Shown here: in pieces, positions 52,365 through 64,000 of the stretch
Layout of the letters: every line of letters starts with the position of its first letter
How positions within the stretch are numbered: the stretch's first letter is position 1
NCBI GenBank assembly: GCA_022828595.1
Contig: JAKGHH010000007.1
Location: 65,460,727-65,524,726 of the forward strand
Reading direction: 5' to 3'
DNA: 64,000 nt
Source of the DNA: Nelumbo lutea
Taxonomy: Eukaryota > Streptophyta > Magnoliopsida > Proteales > Nelumbonaceae
Notes under the pieces: generated by a model
Databases searched by the model: none
Told to the model about the DNA's origin: nothing
Seen by the model: the letters and a program-made list of their open reading frames with translations, nothing else
Position numbers and translations under genes: made by a program

Positions 52365-55300
52365 ATGTCGTCTGAGAATTCTGCTACTTCAGGGATTCTT
52401 GGAAGTCAAAATGGAGTGAGTGGGGGAATGGATATGAGTTTCCCCATGGCTGTTATTCCCTTTGATGGTCTGTATTACCTTGAATGGTTCAGGGGAATAA
52501 AACTCTACATCACTGCTAGGGGAAAAATAGGATAAATCAATGGGAAAGTGAAGGAACCGAAGAGCGGAAGTGTTGAATGTAATAGATGGAACCAAGAAAT
52601 AGTATGGTGATGTCATGGCTCTTGGTTTCCATGCTGACACAGGTGAGAAAACTTTTATGTGGGCTGAAACTGCTTGTGAAATATGGGAACAAGCAAAGTC
52701 CACCTATTCAGAGCAGAGACACTATGCCAAGATATACCAACTGCAAGCTGAATCGTCCACTTGCAATCAGGGGGAAAAGAGTCTCTCAATGTACTATTCA
52801 GATCTGACATTGATATGGAAAGAACTTGATCACTATCAAAATGTTAAGTGGAAGTGTGATGAAGATGCAAAGGCATACAAATCACTTGTATCTTAGCAAT
52901 GGGTATTTGCCTTCCTCTTGGGGCTGAATCCTTCATATGAGTCCATCAGGGTGCAGATCTTGAGAAGTAAAGACTTGCCATCAGTTCAGGAGGTTTATGC
53001 CTTGGTTCAGTTAGAAGAGAGTAGAAGAAATGTGATGAATTGTACAGAGAGGAAGCTAGTTGCCCTAGCTATCCGGGGAAGTTCAAATACTAATGTCGGA
53101 GGTGGTTTTAAGAAGGGTGACTCTCAGAAGAGAACAAATTATAAGACTAAGCTTTGGTGCACTTACTGCCAGAAGACAAGACACACCAGAGATACGTGTT
53201 GGGATCTCCATGGAAAACCTAAATGGGCACAGGATTTGGGTAAGAGTCAACAACTGATCAGGGCAAGAAACCAAGTCAGCAGAATCAGAAAAAGTATAAC
53301 TCAGCTAATATGGCATCTCAATAGATTGGCCCCATGGTAACTCAGGAAAGGCATCCCAGTTCTGACCCTAAGGAAGAGATCAACTCCTTCCGTGACCATT
53401 TGGAGTTATATGGTAGGACTCTTCGCTAGATGGATTATGGTCCTACTCCTTCTACCTCTTTTGCGTCTGCATCAGGTAACACTGCCACTGCCTTCCATAT
53501 GTCATCTCATACCTCTGATTCCCCTTGGGTAATTGACTCCGGAGCCTCAAACCACATGACCGGTAAGTCAAATTTATTTCAGGCATACAATCTTCTCTCT
53601 GGGAGAGATAAGGTGAGACTAGGTGATGGTTCTTTCTCCACCATAGCCGGCCAAGGAACCATATCTCTCCCACTCGGCCGTACCCTTTCTAATGTACTAC
53701 ATGTTCCCAAGTTACCTATAAATTTGCTTTCCATTAGTAGTATTACTCACTCCTTGAACTGTTCAGTTATTTTTTATCCGTCTTCATCTGTGTTTCAGGA
53801 TTTGGCCTCGGGGAAGACGATTGGTAGAGAAAGCATGGTGGATGGTCTCTACGTGTTGGAGGATAAAGCTGGTCTTGTGGCTACAGAGTCCTTGAGTTTG
53901 TCCAGTGAGAGTCAGGCCTATTTAAGGCACAGTCGTCTTGGTCATCTTTCTTTTGAGACATTAAAAGTTATGTTTCCAAAGTTGTTTGAGTCTTTGTTAG
54001 TGAGTCAGTTGCAGTGTCAAACATGTCAATTGAGTAAACATTGTAGAAGCTCTTTTCCTTTGAAAAATAAAAGATCTGAATTTCCGTTTCATAATTGTTT
54101 ATTCTGATGTTTGGGGCCCTGTTACTCTACCTGCTGAGGCTGGATATAAATACTTCATTACCTTGATCGATGATTACTCTAGATACACCTAGGTTTACCC
54201 TATGCGATCTAGAGACGAAGTCCCTAAAATTGTGAAAGACTTTCAATGTATGGTGTTCACTTAGTTCCAAACTGAGATTCATATTTTCTGGTCAAACAAT
54301 GCAAATGAATACTTCCATAGTGATCTCATAGAATTCTTTATTTCGAGTGGATTGCTTCAACGAAGCTCTTGTGCTAGGACACCCTAACAAAATGGTGCTG
54401 CTGAAAGAAAAAATCGTCATCTTCTTGAAGTGGCTCGTGGCATGTTAATCCATATGAATGTTCCGAAACTCTTTTGGATGGATGCTGTTCTGTGTGCTAC
54501 GTACATCATCAACCGTATGCCATCTCGGTTACTAGAGTATAAGGCCCCACATCAGCTTTTGTTTCCTATCCGCTGTTCCTCATTCCAATGCGTGTTTTTG
54601 GGTGTCGTTGCTTTGTTCATAACTTGTCACCTACTCGGGGTAAACTTGATCCTCGTGCTATTCCTTGCGTCTTCCTTGGTTACCCTTTATCTCAAGGGAA
54701 GAGTAGGGTTGAGGAGAAACAGGCTCAAACTCAACTACCTCCTCTACCTGACCCTCCTCCATTCCGTGTCTTTCTTCGCCGCCACAAAAATCCAATAGAG
54801 TTCAAGAGCTGTGGAACCTGACACTATGCAACCAACATCATCGGCTTCATTGGAGCTTGATCCTTCCAATCAGCCAGGTACACTTGCTCCTATTGATATG
54901 CCTGCTCCTCTTAATGTTGATTCCCCTGTCATTGATGATCTTGATGTTCCTATTGTCAAGAGAAAGGGTGCTAGATCTCGTACCACTAATCATCCTATCT
55001 CTCACTTTGTGTCCTACGATCATATTTCATCTTCATATCGTGCACTCCTCTCCTCTATTGACAGTATCCCCGTTCCTAAGAATGTGGCAGAAGCTTTATC
55101 CAAACCTAAATGGACAGATGCAATGAAGGAAGAGATCGCTGCATTACACAAAAATGGCACTTGGGAGTTGGTGGATCTTCTTGAAGAGAGGGAACTGGTA
55201 GGGTGCAAGTGGGTGTTCACAGTGAAACACAAGGCTGATGGAACCATTGAAAGGTACAAGGCCAGACTGGTGGCAAAAGGTTTTACACAAGTATATGGAG

Positions 55301-56510
55301 TGGACTATGTAGAGACTTTTGCCCCAGTTGCCAAGATGAACTCTATCAGAATTCTCCTTTCACTGGCGGCAAATCTTGACTGGGAACTTCACCAATTGGA
55401 CATAAAAAATGCTTTCTTGAATGGTGACTTAAAAGAGGAAGTGTATATGACCCAACCTCCAGGTTTTTGTGCCAAAGGTAGTGAACAGAAAGTGTGCAAG
55501 TTAAAAAAATCTTTATATGGGAGGAAACAATCTCCTCGAGCCTGGTTTAGTAAGTTCCACTTAGCAGTTCAACAAATGGAATTCAAACAATGCTAGTCAA
55601 TCACACTCTATTTGTGAAGAAAGGTGAAGGAAAAATTGCAACTCTAATTGTGTATGTGGATGACATAGTGACCACAAGAGATTGGGAGGCTGAAATACAG
55701 AGACAAAAAGTTCTTAGCCACTCAATTTGAGGTGAAAGATATAGGCCCCTTACATTATTTCCTTGGAATTGAAGTTGCCCGCTCTCACAAAAGCATCTTT
55801 ATTTCCCAACGAAAATATGCACTGGATCTACTAGAAGATACAGACAAACTAGGGGCGAGACCAATTGACTCACCAATTGAACCTAACCATCAACTGGGAG
55901 ACAGTCAGGGAGAGTTCTTGAAAGATGTGAAGAAGTTTCAGAGACTTGTAGGGAGACTCTTGTATTTGTCTATGACCAAGCCTGATATTGCTTATGCAGT
56001 GGGTGTCCTTAGTCAGTTCATGCACAATCCTACGACAACTTACCTTGAAGTTGTAGAGAGGATCCTTAGATACCTCAAGAAGTTTCTTGGAGCTGGTTTG
56101 CTGTTCTAGAAACATGGACATTTAAAGGTGGAAGTATATACTGATGCTGATTGGGCAGGGGTAGTTGATGACCGAAAGTCTACCAGTGGGTATTGTGCCT
56201 TTGTAGGGGGAAACCTAGTCACATGGAGAAGTAAAAAGCAAAGTGTGGTGGCTAGATCTAGTGCTGAAGCAGAATATAGAGTTATGTCTCATGGAGTTGC
56301 TGAAATCTGTTAGGTCAACTGGGTTTTGCAGTTAACAACCTTATGTCACTCTATTGCGATAATAAAGCTGCTATCAACATTGCAGCTAATCCAGTCCTCC
56401 ATGATAGGACGGAACACATTGAAGTAGACAAGCATTTTATTAGAGAGAAACTTGTGAATGGAGAAGTGTGCACCCCATATGTCAACTCAAAGGACTTATT
56501 TGATTTTCTT
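52365..56510 (+). pseudogene. Copia II polyprotein, broken
   Basis: Starts MSSENSATSGILGSQNG at 52365. Gag follows (AVIPFDGLYYLEWFRGIKLY, then TAA; FMWAETACEIWEQAKSTYSE at about 52650), and a zinc knuckle (LWCTYCQKTRHTRDTCWDLH at 53155). Protease: WVIDSGASNHMTGKS near 53530. GAG-pre-integrase: HSRLGHLSFETLK and CQTCQLSKH. Integrase: VYSDVWGP near 54090; SNNANEYF near 54295, where the family has an aspartate (D to N); and AERKNRHLLEVARG near 54400. RT: MKEEIAALHKNGTWELVD, LHQLDIKNAFLNGDLKEE, YVDDIV near 55660. RNase H: YTDADWAGVVDDRKSTSGYC near 56140. Internal stops include TAG for Trp at 54190. Defective. Confidence 0.88.
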
Positions 56511-56636
56511 AAATTTCTAGACAGAAAGGGTATTTTTGTAATTTTGCATGTGTGTGTGGGGGGGGTGTTATGTTTTGGAAAAGGTCTTAGTCTAGTAATT
56601 CCCCTTTGCTTGGCTTTATGTTAACCCCAATAGCTT

Positions 56637-56888
56637 TGTGGTGATTCGTGGGGATTGGGAGAGAGAGAGAGAGAAAGAGAGAGAGAGGAAGAGAGAGTTA
56701 CGGTTGAGAGGGAAAAAGCTACCACTGGCAGCCGCCAGTTTTCTATTTATATTAACTTCATAAAAGAATATGAAATTACAAGTATGCCCCTGGTGGCATA
56801 TCCTAGAATCAAAATAATGAGAAAAAAGAAAGAAGAAAAAACAAGTAACTGTAATTGTAACAACAGCTATTAAGTAAGCCTTACAACA
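56637..56888 (-). repeat. 3' LTR of copia III
   Basis: 252 bp; minus strand TGTTGTAAGGC...ATCACCACA. Contains an extended GA microsatellite (56659-56695). Confidence 0.9.
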
Positions 56889-56969
56889 CTCCCCCTCAAG
56901 TTGGGCTGAAGATGTCTATCATGCCCAGCTTGTCACATAACTCATTGTGTCACGAGCACGGAAGCCCCT

Positions 56970-59900
56970 TTGTAAGGACATCTGCAAGTTATTCCTTGGA
57001 GTTGACATAGGGGATGCAAATTTCCTTTTTTTCCAGTTTCTCCCTTATGAAGTGTTTATCCACCTCAATATGCTTGGTCCTCTCATGTAGGACTAGGTTG
57101 CTAGCTATGTTTATTGCAGCCTTGTTGTCACAGTAAAGGGACATAGGACTATGAACAACAACTCCAAGCTCCCCTAGAAGGTTCTTTAGCCAAATGATTT
57201 CAGCCACACCATGTGCCATAGCTCTATATTCAGCTTCAGCACTTGACCTTGCTACCACACTTTGCTTCTTGCTCTTCCAGGTCACCAGATTTCCTCCCAC
57301 AAATGTGCAATACTCACTAGTGGACTTTCTATCATCCACAGCTCCTGCCCAATCAGCATCTGTAAAGACTTCCACCTTTAGGTGATTGTGTTTACTGAAT
57401 AGTAGGCCTGTTCCTGGATATTTCTTCAAGTATCTAAGGGCTCTCTCTGCTGCCTCCATGTGTGGCTTCTTAGGAGAGTGCATAAACTGGCTCAGGACCC
57501 CAATGGAATAGGCAATGTCTGGACGGGTCATGGACAGATAAATCAACTTTCCCACTAACCTTTGGAACTGCTTCACATCTTTCAGAGGTTCACCAACACA
57601 GTTACCTAGCTTGTGGTCCACATCCATAGGAGTATCTGCCGGCTTTACACCTAATTTACCCGGATCCCGTAATAGATCAAGGGTGTATTTCCTTTGAGAG
57701 ACAAAGATACCCTTTTCTGAGTGGGCAACTTCAATCCCAAGGAAATACTTTAGGAGTCCTAGATCTTTCACTTCAAATTTTGATGCAAGGAATTGTTTCA
57801 AGTTTTGTATTTCTGAGATCCAACTTCCTGTAATGATGATATTGTCTACATACACTATCAATACAGCAACCTGATCCTGACATCTCTTCACAAAGAGTGA
57901 ATGATCAGACTGACATTGTTTGAATCCCATCTCTTGAACTGCCATGTGAAACTTAACTGAACCAGGTTCTAGGAGACTGTTTTAAGCCATAGAGAGACTT
58001 TCGTAGCTTGCATACCTTATTTTCACTCCCCTTGGCACAAAATCCAGGAGGTTGAACCATGGTATACCTCTTCTTCTAAGTCACCATTCAGGAAAGCATT
58101 CTTTATGTCTAGTTGATGCAATTCCCAGTCAAAATTAGCAGCTAAGGACAGGAGAACCCTAATCGAGTTCATCTTAGCCACCGGAGCAAAAGTCTCATCA
58201 TAGTCAACCCTATGTATTTGTGTGTACCCTTTGGCTACTAGTCTTGCTCTGTACCTTTCAACTATTCCATCTGCTTTGGGCTTAATTGTGAACACCCATC
58301 TGCACCCCACGGGGTCTTTCCCGTTTGGAGGATCCACCAACTCCCAAGTCCGATTTTTGTGGAGGGCATTAATCTCTTCCTTCATGGCATCTACCCATTC
58401 AGGGCATTTTAAGGTTTCTACAACATTTTTTATAACAATGATGCAATCAACTGTCGATAGGAAGGCTCAGTATGAGGGAGAAATGTGGTCATACGAGACA
58501 AAGTGGGTAATGGGGTATTTGGTAGTGCACGGCCTGACTCCCTGTCGTTGGGTAATAGGGATGTCAAGGTCATCCACAATAGGAGTAAGGTTAGGCGATG
58601 GACTTACCTCCTGGGAATCTGATGATGTCGGTTGTTCAGTGATTGGCTGCTCTACACTTCTATCATCCCACTAATCTCTCTAACGTGTACGTTGAAAGAC
58701 ACGGAAGGGAGTAAGGTCCGGAATAGAAGGAAGAGATACCTGAACCTGCTTCTCCTCTTCCACACTACGACTCTCCCCCTGAGGAGGAGGGAAGAATGGA
58801 TCGGACTCAAAGAAGGGCACATCCATAGACACAAAAAATTTATGACTAACTGGGTCAAAGCACTGATACCCTTTTTGAGAGGAGGGGTACCCCGGAAAGA
58901 CACAAGGAATTGACCAAGGGTCTAACTTACCTTGGGATGAAGACAAATCATGGACAAAGGCCCGACAACCAAAGACTCTCATGGGGATGGAAAATAAAGA
59001 AAACTGAGGGTATAACAACTGATGAGGGGCCATGTAGTTCAGTACTCTAGAGGGCATGCAGTTGATGACATACGTAGCTACAAGTATAGCATCCACCCAA
59101 AACTTCTTTGGGACATTCATGTGTAACATCATCCCGCGAGCTACCTCAAGAAGATGTCTGTTTTTCCTTTATTCAACACTATTTTGTTGTGGTGTTCTGG
59201 CGCATGAGCTCCTATGAAATAGATCCGTGGGAGGCGAAGAACTCATTGAGCTCCCCATGGAAGTATTCCTTCGCATTATCAAATTGGAAGATCTATATTT
59301 CAACATGGAACTGCGTAAACACCATTCTCTAGAAGTCTTTCACTATCTTTGGAACTTCGTCTCTGCTACGCATAGGAAATACCCATGTATAGCGAGAGTA
59401 ATCATCGATCAATGTAATAAAGTACTTATATCCGCCCTCGGAGATTACATTGGTAGGCCCCCATACATCAGAATACACAACATGAAAAGAAACATTTGAT
59501 TTTTTATTACTTGAGTGAAAGGTTGTTCTACATTGTTTTCTCAACTGACACGTTTGACACATGAACTCTGACACTAAACATGACTTTAAATAAAACTGTA
59601 AACAAATATTTTTTTTTTTCGAAAGAAACATGACATACACGACTATGCCATAAGAAAATTTGACTCTTATTTGACTGACTATGCGACTTTGAGGATGACA
59701 CTGAGAGACCAGCTTTGTGGTCGAGAATGTAGAGACCATCAACTAGGCTTCCTCTACCAATCGTCCTCCCAGAAGTTAGATCTTGAAAAAACACATGAGT
59801 CAGCAAAAAAAGTCACACTACAATTCAAGGAGCTTGTAATGCTACTAATTGAAAGCAAGTTTATGGGAAGTTGAGGGACATGCAATACACAATTCAGGTT

Positions 59901-61191
59901 AAGGCCATGGGGAAGGGATATGGATCCCTTGGCCTGCAATGGAAGAAAAAGAACCATCTGCAAGTCTCACCTCTATCCCTTCCTGACAAAAGGCTATAAG
60001 ACTGGAATAAGTTAGACTTACCGGTCATGTGGTTTGAAGGCCCTGAGTCAATGATCCAAGAGGAATCTGTGGGAGTGACATGGAATGCAGAAGCCATATT
60101 ACCTGAAGTAGATGCAAAAGATGTAAATGGAGTACCAGTGACTAAGCTGTCCATTTGCCGCAAGGCCCTACCATAAGATTCCAGGTGCTCTCTGAATGAA
60201 TTCATTATATCCTCCTTGGGGTCAGACTTATTAGGGTGGTCCCGAGTACTACCGGCAACTTGAGTGTCTTGGGTTGCCACATGTGTTGTGCTCATTTTCT
60301 TCAAATGACCTTTACCCAGTTCTCAATTCTTTGCTGCCCACTAGGGTTTCTCGTGGATGTCCCAACAAGTGTTACGTGTATGTCGAGAACGCCTACACTA
60401 GGTACAAAATAACTTATCTTTATCATCCACCTTCTTAGGGTCATTTCTCTTTCCTGTTGAATTATTATTCCTTGTAGCCGAGGCAACTTGTTGCTCCCCC
60501 TTAGTTGTAACTATCACATTCTGCCTGTTTTCTTCATATTGGACAAGGGAGTATACCTCGTGAACCGTAGGCAACTCTTTGCTTCTCAGGATCTGCACCC
60601 TCAATGGTTCATATACAGGGTTCAGTCCCAACAAAAAGGCAAACACTCGTTGCCTGAGAGACCAGCTTCCTGTAGGCCTTACCATCATCGTCGTGCTTCC
60701 ACTCTTTGGCCTGATAATGGTCCAACTCCTTTCATATGGAGGGTAAGGGCTGAATAGTATGAGGACAAGCTATAGTTTCCTTGTTTACATGTTGAGGATT
60801 CAGCATGCAACTGGTAAACCTTGGCGTAATGCCTTTGCTCAGAATAGGTAGTTTTGGCCTGTTCCCAGATCTCACTGGCGGTGTCTGCTCACATAAAATT
60901 CTTTTTCACATCAGGTTCATGGCTGCGAGGAGCCAAGATATCACCATAACTGTTTTCTTGGTCCCACCTATCATGTTCAGTCGTCTCACCATTGGGTTCT
61001 TTCACCCTTCCATTGATGTAACCAACTTTACCCCTTGCCGTTACATAAAGTTTTACACTCTTATCCCACTCCAGGTAGTTCAGACCGTTTAAAGGGATAA
61101 TTGGCATGGGAAAAACCATGTTTTCACCTCCCATACCCACTGTGTTGCGGGTTGGTGTAGCCCCCAATGAAGTTAATTCATGACTTGCCAT
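56970..61191 (-). pseudogene. Copia III polyprotein, broken
   Basis: Gag starts MASHELTSLGATPTRN at 61191 (AGGENMVF, IPLNGLNYLEWDKSVKLY) and breaks near 60889. Further gag pieces continue (LGLNPVYEPLRVQILRSKEL at 60630). Protease: WIIDSGPSNHMTGKS near 60040, where the usual DSGA is DSGP. GAG-pre-integrase near 59680 (WHSRVCHVSFEKKK). Integrase: VYSDVWGPTNVISEGG and ITLIDDYSRYTWVF near 59440; MNVPKKFWVDAILVATYVIN near 59120. [22 protein letters not shown] near 58090, then a shift; LIVYVDNIIITGSW near 57860, where the catalytic YVDD is YVDN. RNase H is intact (FTDADWAGAVDDRKSTSEYC, SSAEAEYRAMAHGVAEIIWL) in an open frame 56989-57945. Defective overall. Confidence 0.9.
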
Positions 61192-61829
61192 CGAATACTA
61201 CTGAAAAACAATCCAAACACCACCCAACAACACAACAGCCACAATTAGAATACCAACCCTCAGGGAGTTTACTCCTGGAATGTGAGCAAGAGAACACTAA
61301 ATATTGCTGAGAACACAGGGAATACTGCTAAGAACAAGGGGTTCAGTCAACACAACGTCCAAACAGAACAATAAATCAGTCCGGTAATCAGTTCAGCACC
61401 ACCAATACAGACATTACAATCAGTCTGACTGTAGTTCACACACTCTAACCATCCAACACCCAAACAAATAACTATATAATCAAGGCATGAGCCCTACGCA
61501 CCATTGGCAAAGAAGACTGGGACAAACTGAAACAAAAAACCACACCTGTTCAGCACTTGTACGAAGGTGCTAATCTGAACTTGACTTCACAGCATCGAAC
61601 AGAGAAGTCTGCACCAACATCACCCTTCTCCAACTAGGGTTTTCTTGCTATTACGGCCAGGAAAAAGAGATCACAAAAGCTGCCGCCAGAAACTGCTAGG
61701 GTTTCCCAAAAAAACTGCCGCCAAACACTGCTAGGGTTTCTGCAGAAACAGCCACGTCCAAACACTTTTAAGAACAGAGCAGGAGGGATCGTAGGTCTTT
61801 TTCAACCCAGAGAACCTGCTCTGATACCA
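61192..61829 (-). other. Leader region of copia III
   Basis: Non-coding leader between the primer-binding site and gag. It includes two near-copies of an ACTGCTAGGGTTTC segment (about 61694 and 61728). Confidence 0.65.
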
Positions 61830-62068
61830 TGTGGTGATTCGTGGGATTGGGAGAGAGAGAGGAAGAGAGAGGTACGGTTGAGAGAGAAAAGCATCTACTG
61901 GCAGCCGCCAGTTTTCTATTTATATTAACTTCATAAAAGAATCTGAAATTACAAGTATGCCCCTGGCGGCATATCCTAGAATCAAAATAATAAGAGAAAA
62001 GAAAGAAGAAAAAAACAAGTAACTGTAACTGTAACTGTAACAACAGCTATTAAGTAAGCCTTACAACA
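61830..62068 (-). repeat. 5' LTR of copia III
   Basis: 239 bp, closely similar to the 3' LTR; the inner end abuts the tRNA-Met primer site. Confidence 0.9.
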
Positions 62069-62073
62069 AGCTT

Positions 62074-62585
62074 AAAGGAGGCTGCTCAAAGGCTAGAGGT
62101 GTTTAGGTCTGCAAAGTACACCTCCACACATCTGTGTGATCTTCCAGAAAATAGATTTTGACCAAAGATGGATGGGTAACACAACGATCATCACCATAGG
62201 GTTTTCACCTAGTTCGATTAAGTTGAAACAAGAACTTCATCTTCGCACATCCACGTATCCTTCTTTGCTCAGAGGGACTTCAAGTTTTAAAATCGCAAAA
62301 CAATCTTGGAAAGCTTCAAAGTTAACTTCCCTTCAATCTTTAGCTTCTTTCTTAATTTTACAACAATTTCCTTCCAATTAGCAAACTCAACTACTATTTT
62401 GTTAACTGGAGATCCTTGTAGCAGAGACAACAATTCAACCTTCAAGGAGTTTCCCATACAATTGGCCCTGAAAATAAAGCCAAAATCCTCCTATCAGAAT
62501 TTCTTATTACCCATCCTATTCCTACCATAAGGAGGTTTCTAAGGGAGCTCCATCAAAATTCAACTTGGCTTTATTGCTTTCTAGT
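62074..62585 (-). pseudogene. L1 RNase H remnant
   Basis: The minus strand gives AKLNFDGAPL near 62570, the start of the L1-type RNase H domain (KLNFDGS), then ILALFSGPIVW-like sequence in shifted frames, ending with no clear motif. Strongly degenerate. Confidence 0.55.
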
Positions 62586-62639
62586 AGAGATTAGAGAAAG
62601 GAATAGTAGAGATTTAAACCATGTTAAATGCATTAAGTA

Positions 62640-63114
62640 AAGATGGAAAAACTATTTGAAAAAAAATATTTAATGAACAATAGGGTGAGGGTGCTAATGG
62701 AGGAGAACTTGGCAATACTAGTAGTATTAAAAATAACATGTACCTTCGTAGAGTTAGAACTACTAAAGTAAAAGAGGCACTAAATAAGATGAAAAAGGGA
62801 AAGACATTAGAACCTGATGGGATTCCAAATAGAAGTGTGAAAAGGTATGGAAAAGGTAGTCTTGTTATGGCTAACTAAGCAATTTAATAAGATAGTGAAA
62901 AAGAAAAAAGACAATGCATGATGATCGGAGAAACCGCAATATGGTGCCTATATTCAAAATCAAAGATAATATACAAAGTTGCAATAACTATGAGGGATTA
63001 AAATCATGAACCACACAAGCTTTGGGAGAGAATAATTGAACAAAGATTACGACTTGAAAACAAATGTATCAAAGAACCAATTTGGCTTTATATGAGGGAG
63101 ATCAACCATGGAAG

Positions 63115-63174
<60 letters not shown>

Positions 63175-63259
63175 AGACAAAGGATACAAAAGCTTAGAGA
63201 AAAAAAGAATGATCTTCATATGGTGTTAATTGATCTAGAAGAGGCATGTGATAGAGTTC
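62640..63259 (+). pseudogene. RTE-clade LINE reverse transcriptase fragment
   Basis: Plus-strand translation across frames gives KVKEALNKMKKGKTLEPDGI (RT start, near 62770), KLWERIIEQRLRLENK (near 63020) and EKKNDLHMVLIDLEEACDRV (near 63220). These are the conserved RT blocks of plant RTE elements, not of L1. Numerous stops. A TA microsatellite (63117-63170) lies inside the RT, where the family has a codon pair reading Ile-Tyr. It is cut at 63259 by copia IV. Confidence 0.72.
63117..63170. repeat. (TA)n microsatellite inside the RTE fragment
   Basis: About 27 TA units between ATGGAAGT and TTTTGAGACAAAGG. Confidence 0.95.
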
Positions 63260-64000
63260 TGTTGAAATCAGCTAGTTTCTCCTAGTTGTTTATTTATTTT
63301 TCTGTTCTGTAGTGCCGCATGGGCACTTTTGTAATTTCTCTCTTGTTTATTATAAGTTGGGTCGCCCTAATATAAAAGTAAAAATAGCTGGCACCGCCAA
63401 ACACATGTTTTGAATCCAAATTCTCTTCTCTCTTCCTCTTCTTCCTTCCTCCTCTCTTCCTCTCCTTCTCTGATATGTCTGGCCTGAAAACATGGTATCA
63501 GAGCAGGCCTTCTGAGATTAGAAAGTGTGTGGTAAAGTTTCCTTTTTTGGACTCTCCTTTCTGTGGATCGAATCTGATCAAGAAGCAGATCAGACTGATC
63601 TGAAGGGGGCTCTGCTGGTCTCCTTCTCTTCTCCCTTGGTCATGTGCCAAGAAACCCTTAAGAGGAAGGGAAATCTGATACTGCAAGATAAATCTTATCT
63701 TCTGTGGATCGAGTGGTCCTCTCTTGTACCCAGACAACTGGGCGGTGTAGGTCAAAATGACCTGTAACTGTAAGACAGTGCTCGGCTACCTTCCTTGGAA
63801 ACATTTCCAGTAACTGTGTATCCAAGAAAAGTGATGAAAAGAGTACATACAAAGTCAGCTTAACTGCAGAATTGCCCTTCTTTGTTTCTGAACTGTTTCT
63901 CAGCAATGTACAAACAAGCTGATCTGTGTGGCATTCCAAAAATTTATGCTTGACTGAATCTGAACCGGGGACTGAACTGTGGCTGAACTGAATTAGGGTT
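63260..64000 (+). mobile_element. Ty1/copia element IV, 5' end only
   Basis: LTR 63260-63492 (TGTTGAAATC...GAAAACA) followed at once by the primer site TGGTATCAGAGCAGG (63493). The leader then runs to the window edge; no gag is yet visible. LTR features (CTGGCACCGCCA, then TCTTCTCTCTTCCTC) resemble copia II. Inserted into the RTE fragment. Confidence 0.82.

Larger units (their letters stand above)
51583..56636 (+). mobile_element. Ty1/copia element II, 3' end degraded
   Basis: The 5' LTR is about 51583-51802 (TGTTAGGGTC...ACTGTCA), three bases before the primer site TGGTATCAGAGCATGG at 51806. The coding region follows (gag from 52365). The 3' side is damaged: RNase H stops being recognisable near 56500, where VNSKD is joined to LTR-like CTAGACAGAAAGGGTATTTT, then a G-rich run. 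The full 3' LTR is absent. Copia III is inserted immediately after at 56637. Confidence 0.75.
56637..62068 (-). mobile_element. Ty1/copia element III, structurally complete
   Basis: LTRs 56637-56888 and 61830-62068, polypurine tract CTTGAGGGGGAG (56889-56900), primer site TGGTATCAGAGCAGG (61829 leftwards), and an AGCTT duplication on both sides. Both LTRs include a (GA)n block and GGCAGCCGCCAG, and differ mainly in the length of the GA and CTGTAA runs. This is the youngest-looking insertion in the cluster by its flanks, yet its proteins are broken. Confidence 0.93.
56632..62073. repeat. Target-site duplication AGCTT
   Basis: AGCTT at 56632-56636 and 62069-62073 exactly flank copia element III. 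Confidence 0.9.

Noticed and set aside
1..64000. tRNA, rRNA or other structured RNA genes
   Set aside because: I looked for tRNA-like and rRNA-like blocks and saw only primer-binding sites and Helitron hairpins.
1..64000. An organised multi-gene defence, biosynthetic or secretion system
   Set aside because: The only host-type genes are one pseudogene and one WD40 gene fragment; everything else supported is transposon-derived.

Overview
The window is nuclear DNA of a flowering plant, probably a dicot; the species cannot be read from it. The evidence is split genes with GT-AG introns, long AT-rich intergenic DNA, and layer on layer of plant transposons (Ty3/gypsy Tat and Athila-like, Ty1/copia, L1 and RTE LINEs, hAT, MULE-like MITEs, Helitrons). 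I recognise only two host-derived genes: a RING-finger gene that is now a pseudogene (16378-18038, +) and the 3' part of a WD40-repeat gene (29534-31361, -). I see no tRNA, rRNA, CRISPR array or bacterial-style operon.

Layout. 1-7171: a Tat-type Ty3/gypsy element on the minus strand (gag, protease, RT, RNase H, second archaeal-like RNase H, integrase, then the 5' LTR at 6231-7171); its 3' LTR lies left of the window. 7172-16120: a cluster of related Helitrons in both orientations (A 7172-8660 +, B 8661-12133 +, E 12885-13184 -, C 13185-16120 -). B and C carry the same nested insertion, a hAT element inside a long-TIR MITE. About 16121-19117: a further Helitron with a textbook 3' hairpin and CTAG end that appears to carry the near full-length RING-finger pseudogene. 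19118-24318: unrecognised DNA, a GC-rich non-autonomous element, a MITE, and a fourth relative of the Helitron family (D, 22253-24318, -) with different, canonical 5' DNA.

24392-29159: a large hAT-like element with an exact 8-bp target duplication. It contains a foldback, Pack-MULE-like element with a 57-codon ORF. 29.5-31.4 kb: the WD40 gene, with a MITE in its intron and copia debris upstream. 32-46 kb: L1 LINEs inserted into each other. One L1 is split by a complete non-autonomous Athila-like LTR element (36361-41471, TSD CTAGG) and by a hAT element (42794-43788, TSD CTTGCTTT).

46-64 kb: at least three members of one copia family in both orientations (I 46200-51243 -, II 51583-56636 +, III 56637-62068 - with TSD AGCTT), L1 and RTE LINE fragments, and the start of a fourth copia element (63260-64000, +). 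Every transposon reading frame examined is broken or lacks part of its coding region, so none looks autonomous. The history is mostly one of nested insertions, several of which can be ordered from target-site duplications.
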